Shown in pieces: positions 31,551-39,499 of a stretch of 42,708 bases of DNA. The notes below the pieces were generated by a model. The model made no database searches, was not told the DNA's origin, and saw nothing but the letters and a program-made list of their open reading frames with translations. The stretch comes from JBHHYS01 sp046757645 (GTDB taxonomy: Bacteria > Acidobacteriota > Terriglobia > Acidiferrales > 2-02-FULL-67-57), in assembly GCA_046757645.1 (NCBI GenBank), contig JBHHYS010000009.1, positions 1 through 42,708 of the forward strand, in the 5' to 3' direction. Both the position numbers and the translations under genes were made by a program. Within the stretch, counting starts at the first letter, position 1. Each line of letters opens with the position of its first letter.

Positions 31551-32174
31551 ATGGCCAAGTTGTTGCACATCGTGGCGGCGCCCCGCGCTGAAGGAGTCTC
31601 GCGGACGCGCAGCGTAGCGGCGGCCTTCTTCGCCGAATACCATCAGACCCACCCCAACGACAGGATTGACACGCTCGACCTCTTTGCCGCCGCCCTCCCC
31701 GAGATGGACGAGGTGGGCGTGGAGGCCAAGTTCAAGAATCAACGCGGGGAGCCCATGCAGGGCGCGGTGGCGCAGCGCTGGCAGGAGATTGAGAGCTACG
31801 TCGAGCAGTTCCTCGCCGCCGACAAGTACGTTTTCACCGCCCCGATGTGGAACTTCAGCATCCCCTACCGGCTGAAGCTCTATATTGACGTCATCGTCCA
31901 GGCCGGCCGCACCTTCCGGTTCGTGGCCGGAAAGCCGGACGGGCTGGTCACGAGCCGGCCGGTGGCGCTTCTGGCTTCGCGCGGCGGCCGCTACCAGCCG
32001 GGCTCGCCGTTGGCCGCCGCCAACTTTCAAGACCCCTACCTGAAAACCATCCTGGGCTTTATCGGCCTCACCGACCTCAAGGTTGTGGCCTTCGAGGGCA
32101 CCGACAGCCACGGCGCGGAGGAGCGCCGGGCGGCTGCCCTGGAGCAGGCTCGAGCGCTCGCCCGAACCTTCTAG
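31551..32174 (+). CDS. azoR: FMN-dependent NADH-azoreductase/quinone reductase
   Basis: 207 residues. Flavodoxin-like: LLHIVAAPRAEGVSRTRSVA phosphate-binding loop, TAPMWNFSIPYRLKLYIDVI and LLASRGGRYQPGSP are the AzoR signature loops. Normal family length. Catalyses two-electron reduction of quinones and azo compounds with NADH; the physiological role is often quinone detoxification, which would suit an aromatic degrader. GAGGAG five bases before the ATG. Confidence 0.9.
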   Translation: MAKLLHIVAAPRAEGVSRTRSVAAAFFAEYHQTHPNDRIDTLDLFAAALPEMDEVGVEAKFKNQRGEPMQGAVAQRWQEIESYVEQFLAADKYVFTAPMWNFSIPYRLKLYIDVIVQAGRTFRFVAGKPDGLVTSRPVALLASRGGRYQPGSPLAAANFQDPYLKTILGFIGLTDLKVVAFEGTDSHGAEERRAAALEQARALARTF

Positions 32175-32184
32175 CTAGAGGTGA

Positions 32185-32228
32185 GGCTCGCACGCCCGCC
32201 TGCAGGCGGGCGGCAGCGGCGGCGAGCC
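32185..32228. repeat. Nested inverted repeat between azoR and the Fur-family gene
   Basis: A 20-base perfect palindrome (CGCCCGCCTGCAGGCGGGCG, 32193-32212) sits inside outer arms GGCTCGC (32185-32191) and GCGAGCC (32222-32228). It lies between convergent genes and could end transcripts from both sides, though no T-run follows. Confidence 0.5.
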
Positions 32229-32336
32229 CGTTGGAGTGTGGGCAGACGACTACGCCGGTGGTGGTGAGGATGCCATCCGCCGCTCGAAGAAACGGCGGCG
32301 GCGCTGAGGGCGCCGGGGCGAGACCCCCGCCTGGTT

Positions 32337-32762
32337 TCAAACTCGAGGGGCCACGCTCCCACGGCTCGTCCGGTGCGAGGTGCAGGCCGGGCAGAGTCCC
32401 AGGAACTGCACGTGATGGGAGGCAACCTCGAGCCCGGTGCGGCGGCGGACGTCGTCAAAAATCTTCCGCGGCAGGCGCACCTCCACGTCAATCAGCCGCC
32501 CGCAACGGGTGCAGATGACGTGGTCAGGGCGCTGGCGGTTGCGGTCGTAGCGGGTGGCGGCATCGCCGAAGGTAAACTCCCGCAGCTCGCCCCGCTCCAC
32601 CCACCAGCGCAGGGCGTTGTAAATGGTGGCATAGGCGATGCCGGGATAGCGGCGGCGGACGCGCTGGTAGACTTGAGCGGCGGTGGGGTGGTCTTCGGAG
32701 GCGCACACCGCTTCCAGCACCAGTTGGCGCTGTTTGGTGCGCCGGATTTGTCTGGCGGTCAC
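32337..32762 (-). CDS. Fur-family regulator, PerR-like
   Basis: 141 residues. Winged helix with YPGIAYATIYNALRWWVERG, metal/dimer region DHVICTRCGRLIDV and FLGLCPAC: the two CxxC pairs form the structural zinc site common in PerR and Fur. Starts ten bases after the stop of the ferritin-like gene and so is co-transcribed with it, from a promoter overlapped by a Fur/PerR-type box. That arrangement (regulator plus iron-storage or peroxide-defence gene) and the short length favour a peroxide sensor, but Fur cannot be excluded. Confidence 0.85.
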   Translation of the reverse strand: MTARQIRRTKQRQLVLEAVCASEDHPTAAQVYQRVRRRYPGIAYATIYNALRWWVERGELREFTFGDAATRYDRNRQRPDHVICTRCGRLIDVEVRLPRKIFDDVRRRTGLEVASHHVQFLGLCPACTSHRTSRGSVAPRV

Positions 32763-32772
32763 CGCAGCTCGC

Positions 32773-33240
32773 TCACTCGAGCAGGCTGGCCAGCTCGTGC
32801 TCGTCTTCGACCTCGTCTTCCAGGGTCTCGCGCACCAGGTGGAGCGTCACCGGGTCGGAATGCACCTTCTCCATCAGGTCGGAATAGAATTGGATGGCTT
32901 CTTGCTCGCTCTGCACGCTCTCTTTGAGCATCCGCTTCCAGTCGGTCGGGTCCTTGGGCGGGAGCAGGTAGCGGCCGTAGCTGAGTTTCTCCGCTTCGCT
33001 CACTTTCTGGAATGGCGTGCCCCCCAACTGCACGATGCGCTTCATAAACGTGCTCACGTGTTCCCACTCATGCTTCGCCATCTCCGCAAAGCGTTCCGCC
33101 ACTTCCCGGCCGTGCATACCGGCGGCGTAGTGGGAAAGGTAGAGATAGCGGTAGGCGGCCTGCAGCTCAGCGGCGGCGGCCCGGTTCAACTCCTTGATGA
33201 TCTCGCTGCGGTTCTTGACGATCTGTTGACCTTTCAGCAT
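32773..33240 (-). CDS. Ferritin-like/bacterioferritin-type diiron protein
   Basis: 155 residues from ATG 33240, which has GAGGAG four bases upstream (a GTG one codon earlier is too close to it). Ferritin helices: ELNRAAAAELQAAYRYLYLS, EMAKHEWEHVSTFMKRI with ExxH, EQEAIQFYSDLMEK, and EDEVEDEHELASLLE with ExxH. Same size and order as bacterioferritin-related and Dps-like proteins. Probably stores iron and removes peroxide. First gene of the operon with the PerR-like regulator. Confidence 0.85.
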   Translation of the reverse strand: MLKGQQIVKNRSEIIKELNRAAAAELQAAYRYLYLSHYAAGMHGREVAERFAEMAKHEWEHVSTFMKRIVQLGGTPFQKVSEAEKLSYGRYLLPPKDPTDWKRMLKESVQSEQEAIQFYSDLMEKVHSDPVTLHLVRETLEDEVEDEHELASLLE

Positions 33241-33341
33241 CACGCTCCTCCTCTCGAAACCCTCAGTCTTCCTTTCGCCGGGCGGGGCAACCCGCCTCTC
33301 TCAGCCAAGCAAGTCCGGGGCTCGATGGCCATTTTCCCTAA

Positions 33342-33373
33342 TTAAACTTATTCTAAATTATGCGGGTTGTCAA
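33342..33373 (-). promoter_or_regulatory. Promoter and Fur/PerR-type operator of the ferritin-like/PerR operon
   Basis: Minus strand: TTGACA (33368-33373), 17-base spacer, TAAGTT (33345-33350). A 7-1-7 box TTAGAAT-A-AGTTTAA (33342-33356, five of seven pairs symmetrical) covers the -10 element. Its AT-richness stands out sharply from the surroundings. Repression by the co-transcribed regulator is the natural reading. Confidence 0.65.
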
Positions 33374-34650
33374 GGGTTTCCTGGGGGCGCGGCGGGTGCC
33401 GCCGGGCGAGCCGCATCGCTTCCCGCGGCCGGGCTGGCCAAATTCGCGCAAGCGACACTTTGGGGCTGGCCGGTGGCCGGGATGATACCGCAGTCAAAGG
33501 CTTCCCCTTGCTCGTTGATGGCCCGGAAGCGCAGCGCGTCGGGGGTGGCTTCCCACAGCATAAAGGCGCGCTGCTGGTCCTCGATCGCCGCCACCAGCGG
33601 CCGGGGGCGCGCATTGCCCCGGCGGAGCTTGCCGCTCCCGCCGCAGACGAAATAGCTGATGCCTTTCTGCGGATGGAAGCGCTGGTAGAAGTGGTCGTGC
33701 CCGGCCAGCACCACCTGGGCTCTTGGGCCGGCCCCTCGTCCTTCCACGCCGAGCCCCGATCCCGCTCTGCGGGATGCCTCGGCGGCACGGCCAGCGCCTG
33801 ACCCAGTGGCGTCCCTCGACTTCGCTCCCCTCGACAGGCTCGGGGTCTCCGCTCCGCTTCGACGGGATAAAAGGGCCACTGGGCTGGACGATCGAGATGC
33901 ATATGGGACCAGGAGGAGCGGTTCGAGCTTTTGGCGCAGGCCCACGTCACTGGCGTGGCGGCGGCCGGTCGAGTACAAGGGGTGGTGGCCATAAACGATG
34001 CGCCAGCGCGCCCGGCTGGCCGCCAGCGCCCGCTCCAGCCAAGCGAGCTGCTCAGGGTCTTGTTTGTTCTTCTCCAGGCGCACCGTGTTGATCACGAAGA
34101 ATTCCACCAGCGGTGCCGCCTCTTGCTCGGGGGAAGCCGAATCTTTCTCAGTCCGGAAGAGGTGCTCCGCACCCGCCTGGGCAGCCGGGTGCCATTCACC
34201 CGCCGTAAAGCTGTAGTAGCCCTGCTCGCCCTCAATGTGGAACCGGTCATAGGCGTCAATCAGGTCGCCACCCTCGCGGTGGCGCATGTCGTGGTTGCCC
34301 AGAGCGGCGCGGAAGACGACGCCGCGGGCGCGCAGTCCGGCGTAGGGTTGGTCGAACTTCTTCTCGAAATCCTTCTTGTTGCCCCCACCCAGCCCGAACA
34401 GTCCGCCGTAGATGTTATCCCCCAGCATCAACACCACTTCGTAGGGCAGCCGGTCATGCCAAGCCAGCATCTGCTGAGCGATGCGGTACTGGTGCGCGTC
34501 GCCGGTGCCGCTGTCGCCGATGACGGCGAAGCGCAGGAGGGCAGGTTCTTGCCCAGGAGCTTGCCGGTGAGTCGGGAAGCAGAGGAAGCCCAGCAGGGAG
34601 AGGAGGCAAAGGAGTGGGCGAGAGCCAAAGCGTCGGCGCAAAGCACTCAC
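33370..34650 (-). CDS. Exported metallophosphoesterase with an in-frame insertion
   Basis: 426 residues, GTG start, N-terminal hydrophobic signal (about 11-28). Calcineurin-like metal ligands in order: FAVIGDSGTGD, LMLGDNIYGG, AALGNHD, YGHHPLYS and LAGHDHFYQRF, as in purple-acid-phosphatase-like enzymes. Between LRQKLEPLLL and AQVVLAGHDH the family normally has only a few residues; here about 60 low-complexity Ser/Arg/Gly/Ala residues intervene, coded by a palindrome-bearing segment (33745-33900). The catalytic motifs on both sides stay in frame, so the enzyme may still work with a surface loop. The 3' end overlaps the -35 of the ferritin promoter. Confidence 0.85.
   Translation of the reverse strand: MSALRRRFGSRPLLCLLSLLGFLCFPTHRQAPGQEPALLRFAVIGDSGTGDAHQYRIAQQMLAWHDRLPYEVVLMLGDNIYGGLFGLGGGNKKDFEKKFDQPYAGLRARGVVFRAALGNHDMRHREGGDLIDAYDRFHIEGEQGYYSFTAGEWHPAAQAGAEHLFRTEKDSASPEQEAAPLVEFFVINTVRLEKNKQDPEQLAWLERALAASRARWRIVYGHHPLYSTGRRHASDVGLRQKLEPLLLVPYASRSSSPVALLSRRSGAETPSLSRGAKSRDATGSGAGRAAEASRRAGSGLGVEGRGAGPRAQVVLAGHDHFYQRFHPQKGISYFVCGGSGKLRRGNARPRPLVAAIEDQQRAFMLWEATPDALRFRAINEQGEAFDCGIIPATGQPQSVACANLASPAAGSDAARPAAPAAPPGNP
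33802..33883. repeat. Palindrome-bounded 82-base segment inside the phosphoesterase gene
   Basis: CCCAGTGGC (33802-33810) and GCCACTGGG (33875-33883) are perfect 9-base inverted arms. A second hairpin, ATCCCG-CTCTG-CGGGAT, lies just upstream around 33759. The segment codes the non-conserved loop in the phosphoesterase. Confidence 0.6.
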
Positions 34651-34780
34651 GCAACGATGCTAGCGCGGCCGTGGCACCGGTTCAATACCAGGTTGCCGGG
34701 AGAAGAATCGCCGAGTAGGATAGTTTTTTTGCCCTCGCGGCGGAACTCCCGAAGGAGAACGGGATGAGACCGAGGTGGAG

Positions 34781-35884
34781 ATGCGAATAGCGCTGCTGGC
34801 GACCGTGGGCCTCAGTGCGCTTCTGGCAGCCCCGCCGCAAAAACTCCCCACCCCGCCTCCAACGGCGCTGGCTCTGCCCCAGGAAACCCACCTGCGGAAC
34901 GTGCGCCAGTTGACCTTCGGGGGCGAGAACGCCGAAGCCTACTTTTCCCCCGACAACCAGTGGCTGATCCTCCAGGCCGCGGGCGCCGGCGTCCCCTGCG
35001 ACCAGATCTTCATTATGCCGGCCAAACCTTCGCTGGCCTCCGACGGGGCGGACTCCGAGAAGCGCTCATCCGACCGCCCCTCGGGGCGGATGGTGAGCAC
35101 CGGCCAGGGCAAAACCACCTGCGCCTACTTTTTTCCCCGGAGCGACCGCATTCTCTACTCCTCCACCCATCTGGCGAATCCGGAATGTCCGCCGCGGCCC
35201 GACTACTCCCGCGGCTACGTTTGGCCGGTCTACTCCGGCTACGACATCTTCACCGCGCGGCGGGACGGGAGCGACCTCCGCCGCCTCACTCACACTCCCG
35301 GCTACGACGCCGAAGCCGTCGTGTCGCTCGACGGGAAGAAAATCATCTTTACCTCGGCGCGGGACGGCGACCTGGAGATCTACGTGATGGATGCGGACGG
35401 CACCAATGTCCGCCGGCTCACCCACGAAGTGGGCTACGATGGGGGGGCTTTTTTTTCGCCCGACGGGACGACGATCGTCTACCGGGCGCATCACCCCACC
35501 GACCCCGAGGCGATCGCCGACTACCAGGCCCTGCTCAAGGCGGGATTGGTCCGGCCGACGCAACTGGAAATCTGGGTGATGGACGCGGACGGTTCCCACA
35601 AACGCCAAGTGACCGCGAATGGCGCGGCCAACTTCGCCCCCTTCTTCCACCCCGACGGCCAGCGCATCATCTTTGCCTCCAACATGGCCGACCCCCGCGG
35701 CCGCAACTTCGATTTGTACCTGATCAACCTCGACGCTACCGCCCTGGAGCGCGTCACCTTCCATCCCGCGTTCGACGGCTTTCCTATGTTCAGCTCCGAC
35801 GGCCGCCAACTGGTCTGGGCCTCGAATCGCCATCACCACCGCCGCGGCGAGACCAACATCTTCATCGCCGCCTGGGTGGAGTAG
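34781..35884 (+). CDS. Exported TolB-like PD40 beta-propeller protein
   Basis: 367 residues; ATG 34781 preferred over a GTG two codons upstream. Signal peptide about 1-17. PD40/WD40-like repeats recur with the pattern YDAEAVVSLDGKKIIFTS, YDGGAFFSPDGTTIVYRA and FDGFPMFSSDGRQLVWAS, each followed by an IYVMDADGTNVRRLTH-type strand. Probably a periplasmic scaffold or binding protein. An unusual stretch ASDGADSEKRSSDRPSG (about residues 87-105) interrupts the first blade, where IFIM normally runs straight into a short turn; it is coded by a GC palindrome region. Confidence 0.85.
   Translation: MRIALLATVGLSALLAAPPQKLPTPPPTALALPQETHLRNVRQLTFGGENAEAYFSPDNQWLILQAAGAGVPCDQIFIMPAKPSLASDGADSEKRSSDRPSGRMVSTGQGKTTCAYFFPRSDRILYSSTHLANPECPPRPDYSRGYVWPVYSGYDIFTARRDGSDLRRLTHTPGYDAEAVVSLDGKKIIFTSARDGDLEIYVMDADGTNVRRLTHEVGYDGGAFFSPDGTTIVYRAHHPTDPEAIADYQALLKAGLVRPTQLEIWVMDADGSHKRQVTANGAANFAPFFHPDGQRIIFASNMADPRGRNFDLYLINLDATALERVTFHPAFDGFPMFSSDGRQLVWASNRHHHRRGETNIFIAAWVE
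35045..35089. repeat. Palindromic segment inside the PD40 gene
   Basis: GGGGCGG (35045-35051), CCGCCCC (35074-35080) and GGGGCGG (35083-35089) can pair alternatively; the last two form a perfect seven-pair hairpin with a two-base loop. It codes the non-conserved insertion in the first propeller blade. Confidence 0.5.
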
Positions 35885-35983
35885 GCGGCCTGGCTGACAC
35901 TGGGGGCGGAGGAGAACACTCTCGGCGGGACGGGACGGGTGGGGGCGGGCGCTCTCTCGAGGGATGCCGGGTGGCGCGGCAGG

Positions 35984-36673
35984 CTACCAGAGGCCCCGGA
36001 AGACGCGATACGGCGTCCGCTGCATATAGGCCCTGTATTCTTCGCCCCGGGCAGCCAGCAGTTGCCTCTCCTCCACCGGGATGAACCCGAGGAACGTAGC
36101 CGCCACGAACACCGCCCACAGGAGTTGCGCTGCGTTCGCATGCACCAGCAGCGAGGAAAACACCAGCAGGACGAAGGACCGGTACATCGGATGCCGCACA
36201 TCAGCGTAGGATCCCTCGGTCAGCAGCGGCGTCTCCGAGCCGGTTGAGTGGGTCATTTGCGCGCCCGGCACCCCCAGGAACCCGTTCATCATTGAGAAGT
36301 TGGCATACTCAAAGAAGGCAAACACGCCCAACAACATAAGGCAGAGGCCCAGCAACTGCACCCAGGGTGGCGCGTTCCATGCCGCGCCCGGAACCGGGCG
36401 GTGGAAGGCCACTATGAGCAACCAAGTCACCACCGAGACCGCGATGTAGATCCGCCGTTCCTCCAACGACCCTTCCGGCTTGCCGACCACGGCTCGCTTG
36501 AACCAGGGCCGGGTCATCACCAGGTGGATGGCGATGAACGCCCCGTAGAGAACCGTGTTGAAGAGAAAGTTTGAAGGTGGGGCCCCGGGGTCATAGCGGA
36601 ACCCGTAAAAGAAAGCAGCAGACACGCTCATGAGGCCCAGATAGGCAAACAGCCAGTAGAGGCGCCTCATCAT
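35984..36673 (-). CDS. Isoprenylcysteine carboxyl methyltransferase-like membrane protein
   Basis: 229 residues with about five or six transmembrane segments. The C-terminal half has the ICMT/PEMT/NnrU hallmark: ADVRHPMYRSFVLLVFSSLL followed by EERQLLAARGEEYRAYMQRTPYR, where Arg-His-Pro and the Glu pair bind S-adenosylmethionine. Bacterial members methylate unknown lipids or thiols. Two adjacent ATGs at the start; either would do. Stands alone between a convergent PD40 gene and the tRNA pair. Confidence 0.8.
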   Translation of the reverse strand: MMRRLYWLFAYLGLMSVSAAFFYGFRYDPGAPPSNFLFNTVLYGAFIAIHLVMTRPWFKRAVVGKPEGSLEERRIYIAVSVVTWLLIVAFHRPVPGAAWNAPPWVQLLGLCLMLLGVFAFFEYANFSMMNGFLGVPGAQMTHSTGSETPLLTEGSYADVRHPMYRSFVLLVFSSLLVHANAAQLLWAVFVAATFLGFIPVEERQLLAARGEEYRAYMQRTPYRVFRGLW

Positions 36674-36941
36674 TTCGTCCCCCCATCGAGGTTATTCGGG
36701 GGACACTAGGACAACGCTTTGGCCAAAGTCAAGCGCAGCGTGTACACCGCCCCGCTGTTTTGTTCAACGTGCCCGAGGGCGCGCGACGGCACACCAGCGA
36801 GCGGCAGGAGAGCGCATTTTCTCTACCGATGTGAGGAAGCGGTCTCCGCAACGCTGGCTGGGGGGACAGAGAGCGGGAGGCCCCGCCCAAATGATCGGAG
36901 AGGGAACGCTTCCCGGGGTAAACGATGAGGCTTCGGGCAAT
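36674..36941. other. Gap between the methyltransferase gene and tRNA-Ala
   Basis: 268 bases with no protein-like frame. It includes the end of the tRNA transcript; the dyad GGGAACGCTTCCC near 36903 could fold but has no T-run. Confidence 0.4.
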
Positions 36942-37016
36942 TGGTGGACGCGGGGGGATTCGAACCCCCGACCCCCTGGTTGCAAACCAGATGCTCTCCC
37001 GCTGAGCTACGCGCCC
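36942..37016 (-). tRNA. tRNA-Ala (anticodon TGC)
   Basis: 75 bases including an encoded CCA. Acceptor GGGCGCG pairs with CGCGTCC and includes the G3-U70 pair that is the alanine identity element. Anticodon loop TTTGCAA; T-arm GGGGG-TTCGAAT-CCCCC. Eight bases downstream of tRNA-Ile, as in many rRNA spacers, but no rRNA flanks it. Confidence 0.97.
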
Positions 37017-37024
37017 ACAATTTA

Positions 37025-37101
<77 letters not shown>

Positions 37102-37111
37102 ACCTGCCCAA

Positions 37112-37141
37112 ATTATACCCTGAGGGCGCCGAGGTATCCAA
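37112..37141 (-). promoter_or_regulatory. Promoter of the tRNA-Ile/tRNA-Ala pair
   Basis: Minus strand: TTGGAT (37136-37141), 18-base spacer, perfect TATAAT (37112-37117). Predicted start is only a few bases before tRNA-Ile, so the pair is an independent transcription unit. Confidence 0.75.
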
Positions 37142-37223
37142 CTGCCTAGCCAACCTAGGAGCAGGGCTGACATGGGGTCAAAACGATGTGGAAGCGGAGG
37201 AGTCTCGGGTAGAATGCGCGGCT

Positions 37224-37520
37224 ATGAACTGCACTCGGCGAAGGAGACTCGCCGCCAGCGCGGTAGCGCTGTTGGGGGCGGGCCTGCTGGCCTGCGGTGG
37301 CAGCGGTAGGAGCCCGACCACCAGCCCCGCAGACGGCAGCGGCGGCGGGTCCCCGACCAGCGGCTTTCGCGTGGAGACCTTCCTGGCCAACCTGAATTTC
37401 CCAGTCACAATGGCGTTTGCCCCCGACGGGCGGCTGTTTTTCAACGAGCTGAACACCGGGCAGGTGCGGGTGGTGGTCAACGGTCGTTGGATCGACATCT
37501 GTCGCATCGAATGTAGCTGA
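37224..37520 (+). pseudogene. Truncated PQQ-type sugar (sorbosone/aldose) dehydrogenase fragment
   Basis: 98 residues. Lipoprotein signal with lipobox LLAC, Gly/Ser/Thr-rich linker, then FRVETFLANLNFPVTMAFAP and DGRLFFNELNTGQVRVV, which is the opening of the soluble aldose/sorbosone dehydrogenase propeller. After about residue 83 the match stops and the frame ends within 15 codons, while the family needs roughly 300 more residues. No remainder is visible in the next kilobase, so the 3' part was deleted or replaced. I regard it as a remnant. Confidence 0.65.
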
Positions 37521-37599
37521 ACTGAAAATCGCCACAGGAACTACGCCGGCGCTGCTTCAGGGCAATGGCCGTACCTATTCGCCCGACCCTGCATCCGAT

Positions 37600-37917
37600 T
37601 CACTCGAGCGGGCTGAACAGAATGACGTAGCTGCAGAGCGCGATCCAAAAAGCAACGAACGGGATTCGCGGGCGCTGCCAAACCAGCAGGGTCCGCCCAA
37701 ATCTTCGGCGCAGAACAACGTCTGCAGCCACCCCACTGATCAGCGCATAGACGCCAAAGACGATGTCGGACGAGACGCTGAGTCCCAGTAGAAAGCCGAC
37801 AAAAAAAGGCACAAACGAAATCACCGCTGCCGCTACGACGAAGATTGGCACCCAGTGTGGTGCCCTGAGAACGGAAATCTCGACGCGCCTTTTCTCGGAA
37901 ATGTCTGGACTGGTCAT
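37600..37917 (-). CDS. Hypothetical membrane protein
   Basis: 105 residues from ATG 37917 (the frame is open further upstream into the neighbouring gene, but without family-like sequence). About three transmembrane segments: HWVPIFVVAAAVISFVPFFV, IVFGVYALISGVAADVVLR, and IPFVAFWIALCSYVILFSP. No recognised family. Lower GC than the window average, like its neighbour, suggesting recent arrival. Confidence 0.5.
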   Translation of the reverse strand: MTSPDISEKRRVEISVLRAPHWVPIFVVAAAVISFVPFFVGFLLGLSVSSDIVFGVYALISGVAADVVLRRRFGRTLLVWQRPRIPFVAFWIALCSYVILFSPLE

Positions 37918-37943
37918 AAGGCGATCGCTCTGCTTTCCTTTGG

Positions 37944-38552
37944 CTAAGTGGCCTGTCGAGCCAGCACCGAAACGTACCAATAGCTGAGATCGAACGTCAG
38001 TTTTTGGAGGCGCCTCGTATACTCTGGTCCGAGTTGTCCGTGCGACATTCTCCATGCCAGCGCCATCAGTTGGAAGTCACTTTGCTCAAAGCTGGTTAAG
38101 TCACCGTTGAGCACGTCAGGTAGGAAAGCCAAGAGTTGCCGGAGCTGGTTAGCAAGGCGCAGCAAATCTGCTGAGTTTTGCGCCATACCTTCGGCCACCT
38201 TCGGCCCTAGTTCTGGCGCCCCGGCTGCGGTGGCAATGTCCATCGACTTTGCGTAAATATCGCTGGAAGACGGCGCAGACAGCGCAGCCATGGTTAGCTG
38301 CTCAGCGAAGCGTTCGAGGCAAGTCCGAAACTCCTGGCTTTCAAGGGCGGCCTTGTTCTGAAGCGCCCAGTTCGGAAAGCTCTCGGGGTACGCCGCTGCA
38401 CCGGCATAAGCGGTGGCAATCCCGTTTACGGTGCTGTCCGAGCAGATCGCCCTTCTAGTGGGACCCGCACCGGGCTCGTCACCGCCGCCGCAGCCGAGAA
38501 GTAGGATCAACGTTCCAGCGGCCAGGATTACCGTTGAGAGTAGCGTCTTCAT
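37944..38552 (-). CDS. Hypothetical lipoprotein
   Basis: 202 residues. Signal with lipobox LLGC (Cys21) followed by GGG; AGGAGG is well placed before the ATG. The mature part is helical, with paired cysteines near residues 37 and 79 that could bridge. No known domain recognised. The GC content and codon use look lower than in flanking genes. It ends 26 bases before the ATG of the membrane protein, so the two may form a small unit. Confidence 0.65.
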   Translation of the reverse strand: MKTLLSTVILAAGTLILLLGCGGGDEPGAGPTRRAICSDSTVNGIATAYAGAAAYPESFPNWALQNKAALESQEFRTCLERFAEQLTMAALSAPSSSDIYAKSMDIATAAGAPELGPKVAEGMAQNSADLLRLANQLRQLLAFLPDVLNGDLTSFEQSDFQLMALAWRMSHGQLGPEYTRRLQKLTFDLSYWYVSVLARQAT

Positions 38553-38856
38553 TAGTACCTCCTATTTCCGCCCCAGGGGTGGGGAAGACTCCTTGTCCTG
38601 CGCTATGGGGTCCTGCCTGAGGTGTGCTTGCGGTCACGGTGTGGCGGCGGAACTTCTGCTTTAAGCGACCCCAACTGGCTGAATGTTGTTCCCGTTGAGA
38701 TGAGAAAGTCAATCCTGTACCAGGTACAGCGAAGAAGATACGAAGCTCAGGAAACGCTAACTCTCTATTCTGGAAAGGGATCTCAAAGTTTGTACTAGAT
38801 CAAGCCAAAACCGCGCCTGCGCGCAAGTCAACGCGCACGGGGCTTGGGCGGGGTGG
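38553..38856. other. 304-base lower-GC gap with a perfect palindrome
   Basis: No protein-like frame. Contains CTGTACC-A-GGTACAG at 38715-38729 (annotated separately) and lower-GC sequence continuing from the two hypothetical genes. It must hold the promoter of the lipoprotein gene. Confidence 0.4.
38715..38729. repeat. Perfect 7-1-7 palindrome
   Basis: CTGTACC-A-GGTACAG, fully symmetrical around a central A, about 160 bases upstream of the lipoprotein gene. Its size and symmetry are those of a dimeric repressor site; the regulator is unknown. Confidence 0.5.
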
Positions 38857-39318
38857 CTACTGTGGTTCCAGCAACGGTAACACTCGGTGGCGCAGCTTGC
38901 CGAGACGGCGGTTGATGAAATTCCTCCGATCCAGGAAGGGGAACAGCGGCGGCCGCCGCACCCCCAGTCGGCGCAGCGCCCGAGCCAGGCGGACGTCCCG
39001 CTTGGTGTACTGCAAACCGACGGTGAGCGTCTCCACCGCGTCTTCCTTCTTCCCGGCGCGGAGGTACACGTCGGCCAGGTTCAGATAAAGTTGCGCCTGG
39101 TTGCGCTTCATTCTCAGGGCCGTGTGGCAGAGCTGCTCGGCATCGGTGTATTTCCTCTGCACGAATGCCAGCAGCAGCCCTAGATAAGAAATAAAGAGCG
39201 GATTCTGCTTCTCGAGCTCCACCGCCCGGCGCACGTGGGTGAGCGCCTTTCCCGGATAGTCGTTGCGGAGTAGCGTCAGCCCCTTCTTGAACTCGCTCAA
39301 GGCTTCCGTCTGGCTCAT
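38857..39318 (-). CDS. TPR-repeat protein
   Basis: 153 residues, no signal peptide. Tetratricopeptide helices: ALSEFKKGLTLLRNDYPGKA, ALTHVRRAVELEKQNPLFIS, AEQLCHTALRMKRNQAQLYL and LADVYLRAGKKEDAVETLTV, about three repeats. A basic C-terminal tail (FLDRRNFINRRLGKLRHRVL) follows. Probably a protein-interaction module; partner unknown. Confidence 0.8.
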   Translation of the reverse strand: MSQTEALSEFKKGLTLLRNDYPGKALTHVRRAVELEKQNPLFISYLGLLLAFVQRKYTDAEQLCHTALRMKRNQAQLYLNLADVYLRAGKKEDAVETLTVGLQYTKRDVRLARALRRLGVRRPPLFPFLDRRNFINRRLGKLRHRVLPLLEPQ

Positions 39319-39455
39319 GCCTGCCTCGTGGGGCGGATGCGGCCCACAGCCCTCCCTTCGATGGCGCCCAAGTCCTCGAAGAGAACTCTGGGAAAGTGGC
39401 CAACCTGGTTAAGGAGACTTATGGCCCACCGCCGCCCCCGGAGTCTACTGCCCAT

Positions 39456-39475
39456 GGGGACAGTTTCGGGACAGG
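39456..39475 (+). repeat. Dispersed 20-base repeat, copy 2
   Basis: GGGGACAGTTTCGGGACAGG; inverted relative to copy 1 at 21623-21642 and matching it at 18 of 20 positions. It lies in the gap between the TPR gene and the small unknown gene. Confidence 0.55.
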
Positions 39476-39499
39476 GAAAGGCTGGACTTGCCTTCTTGC

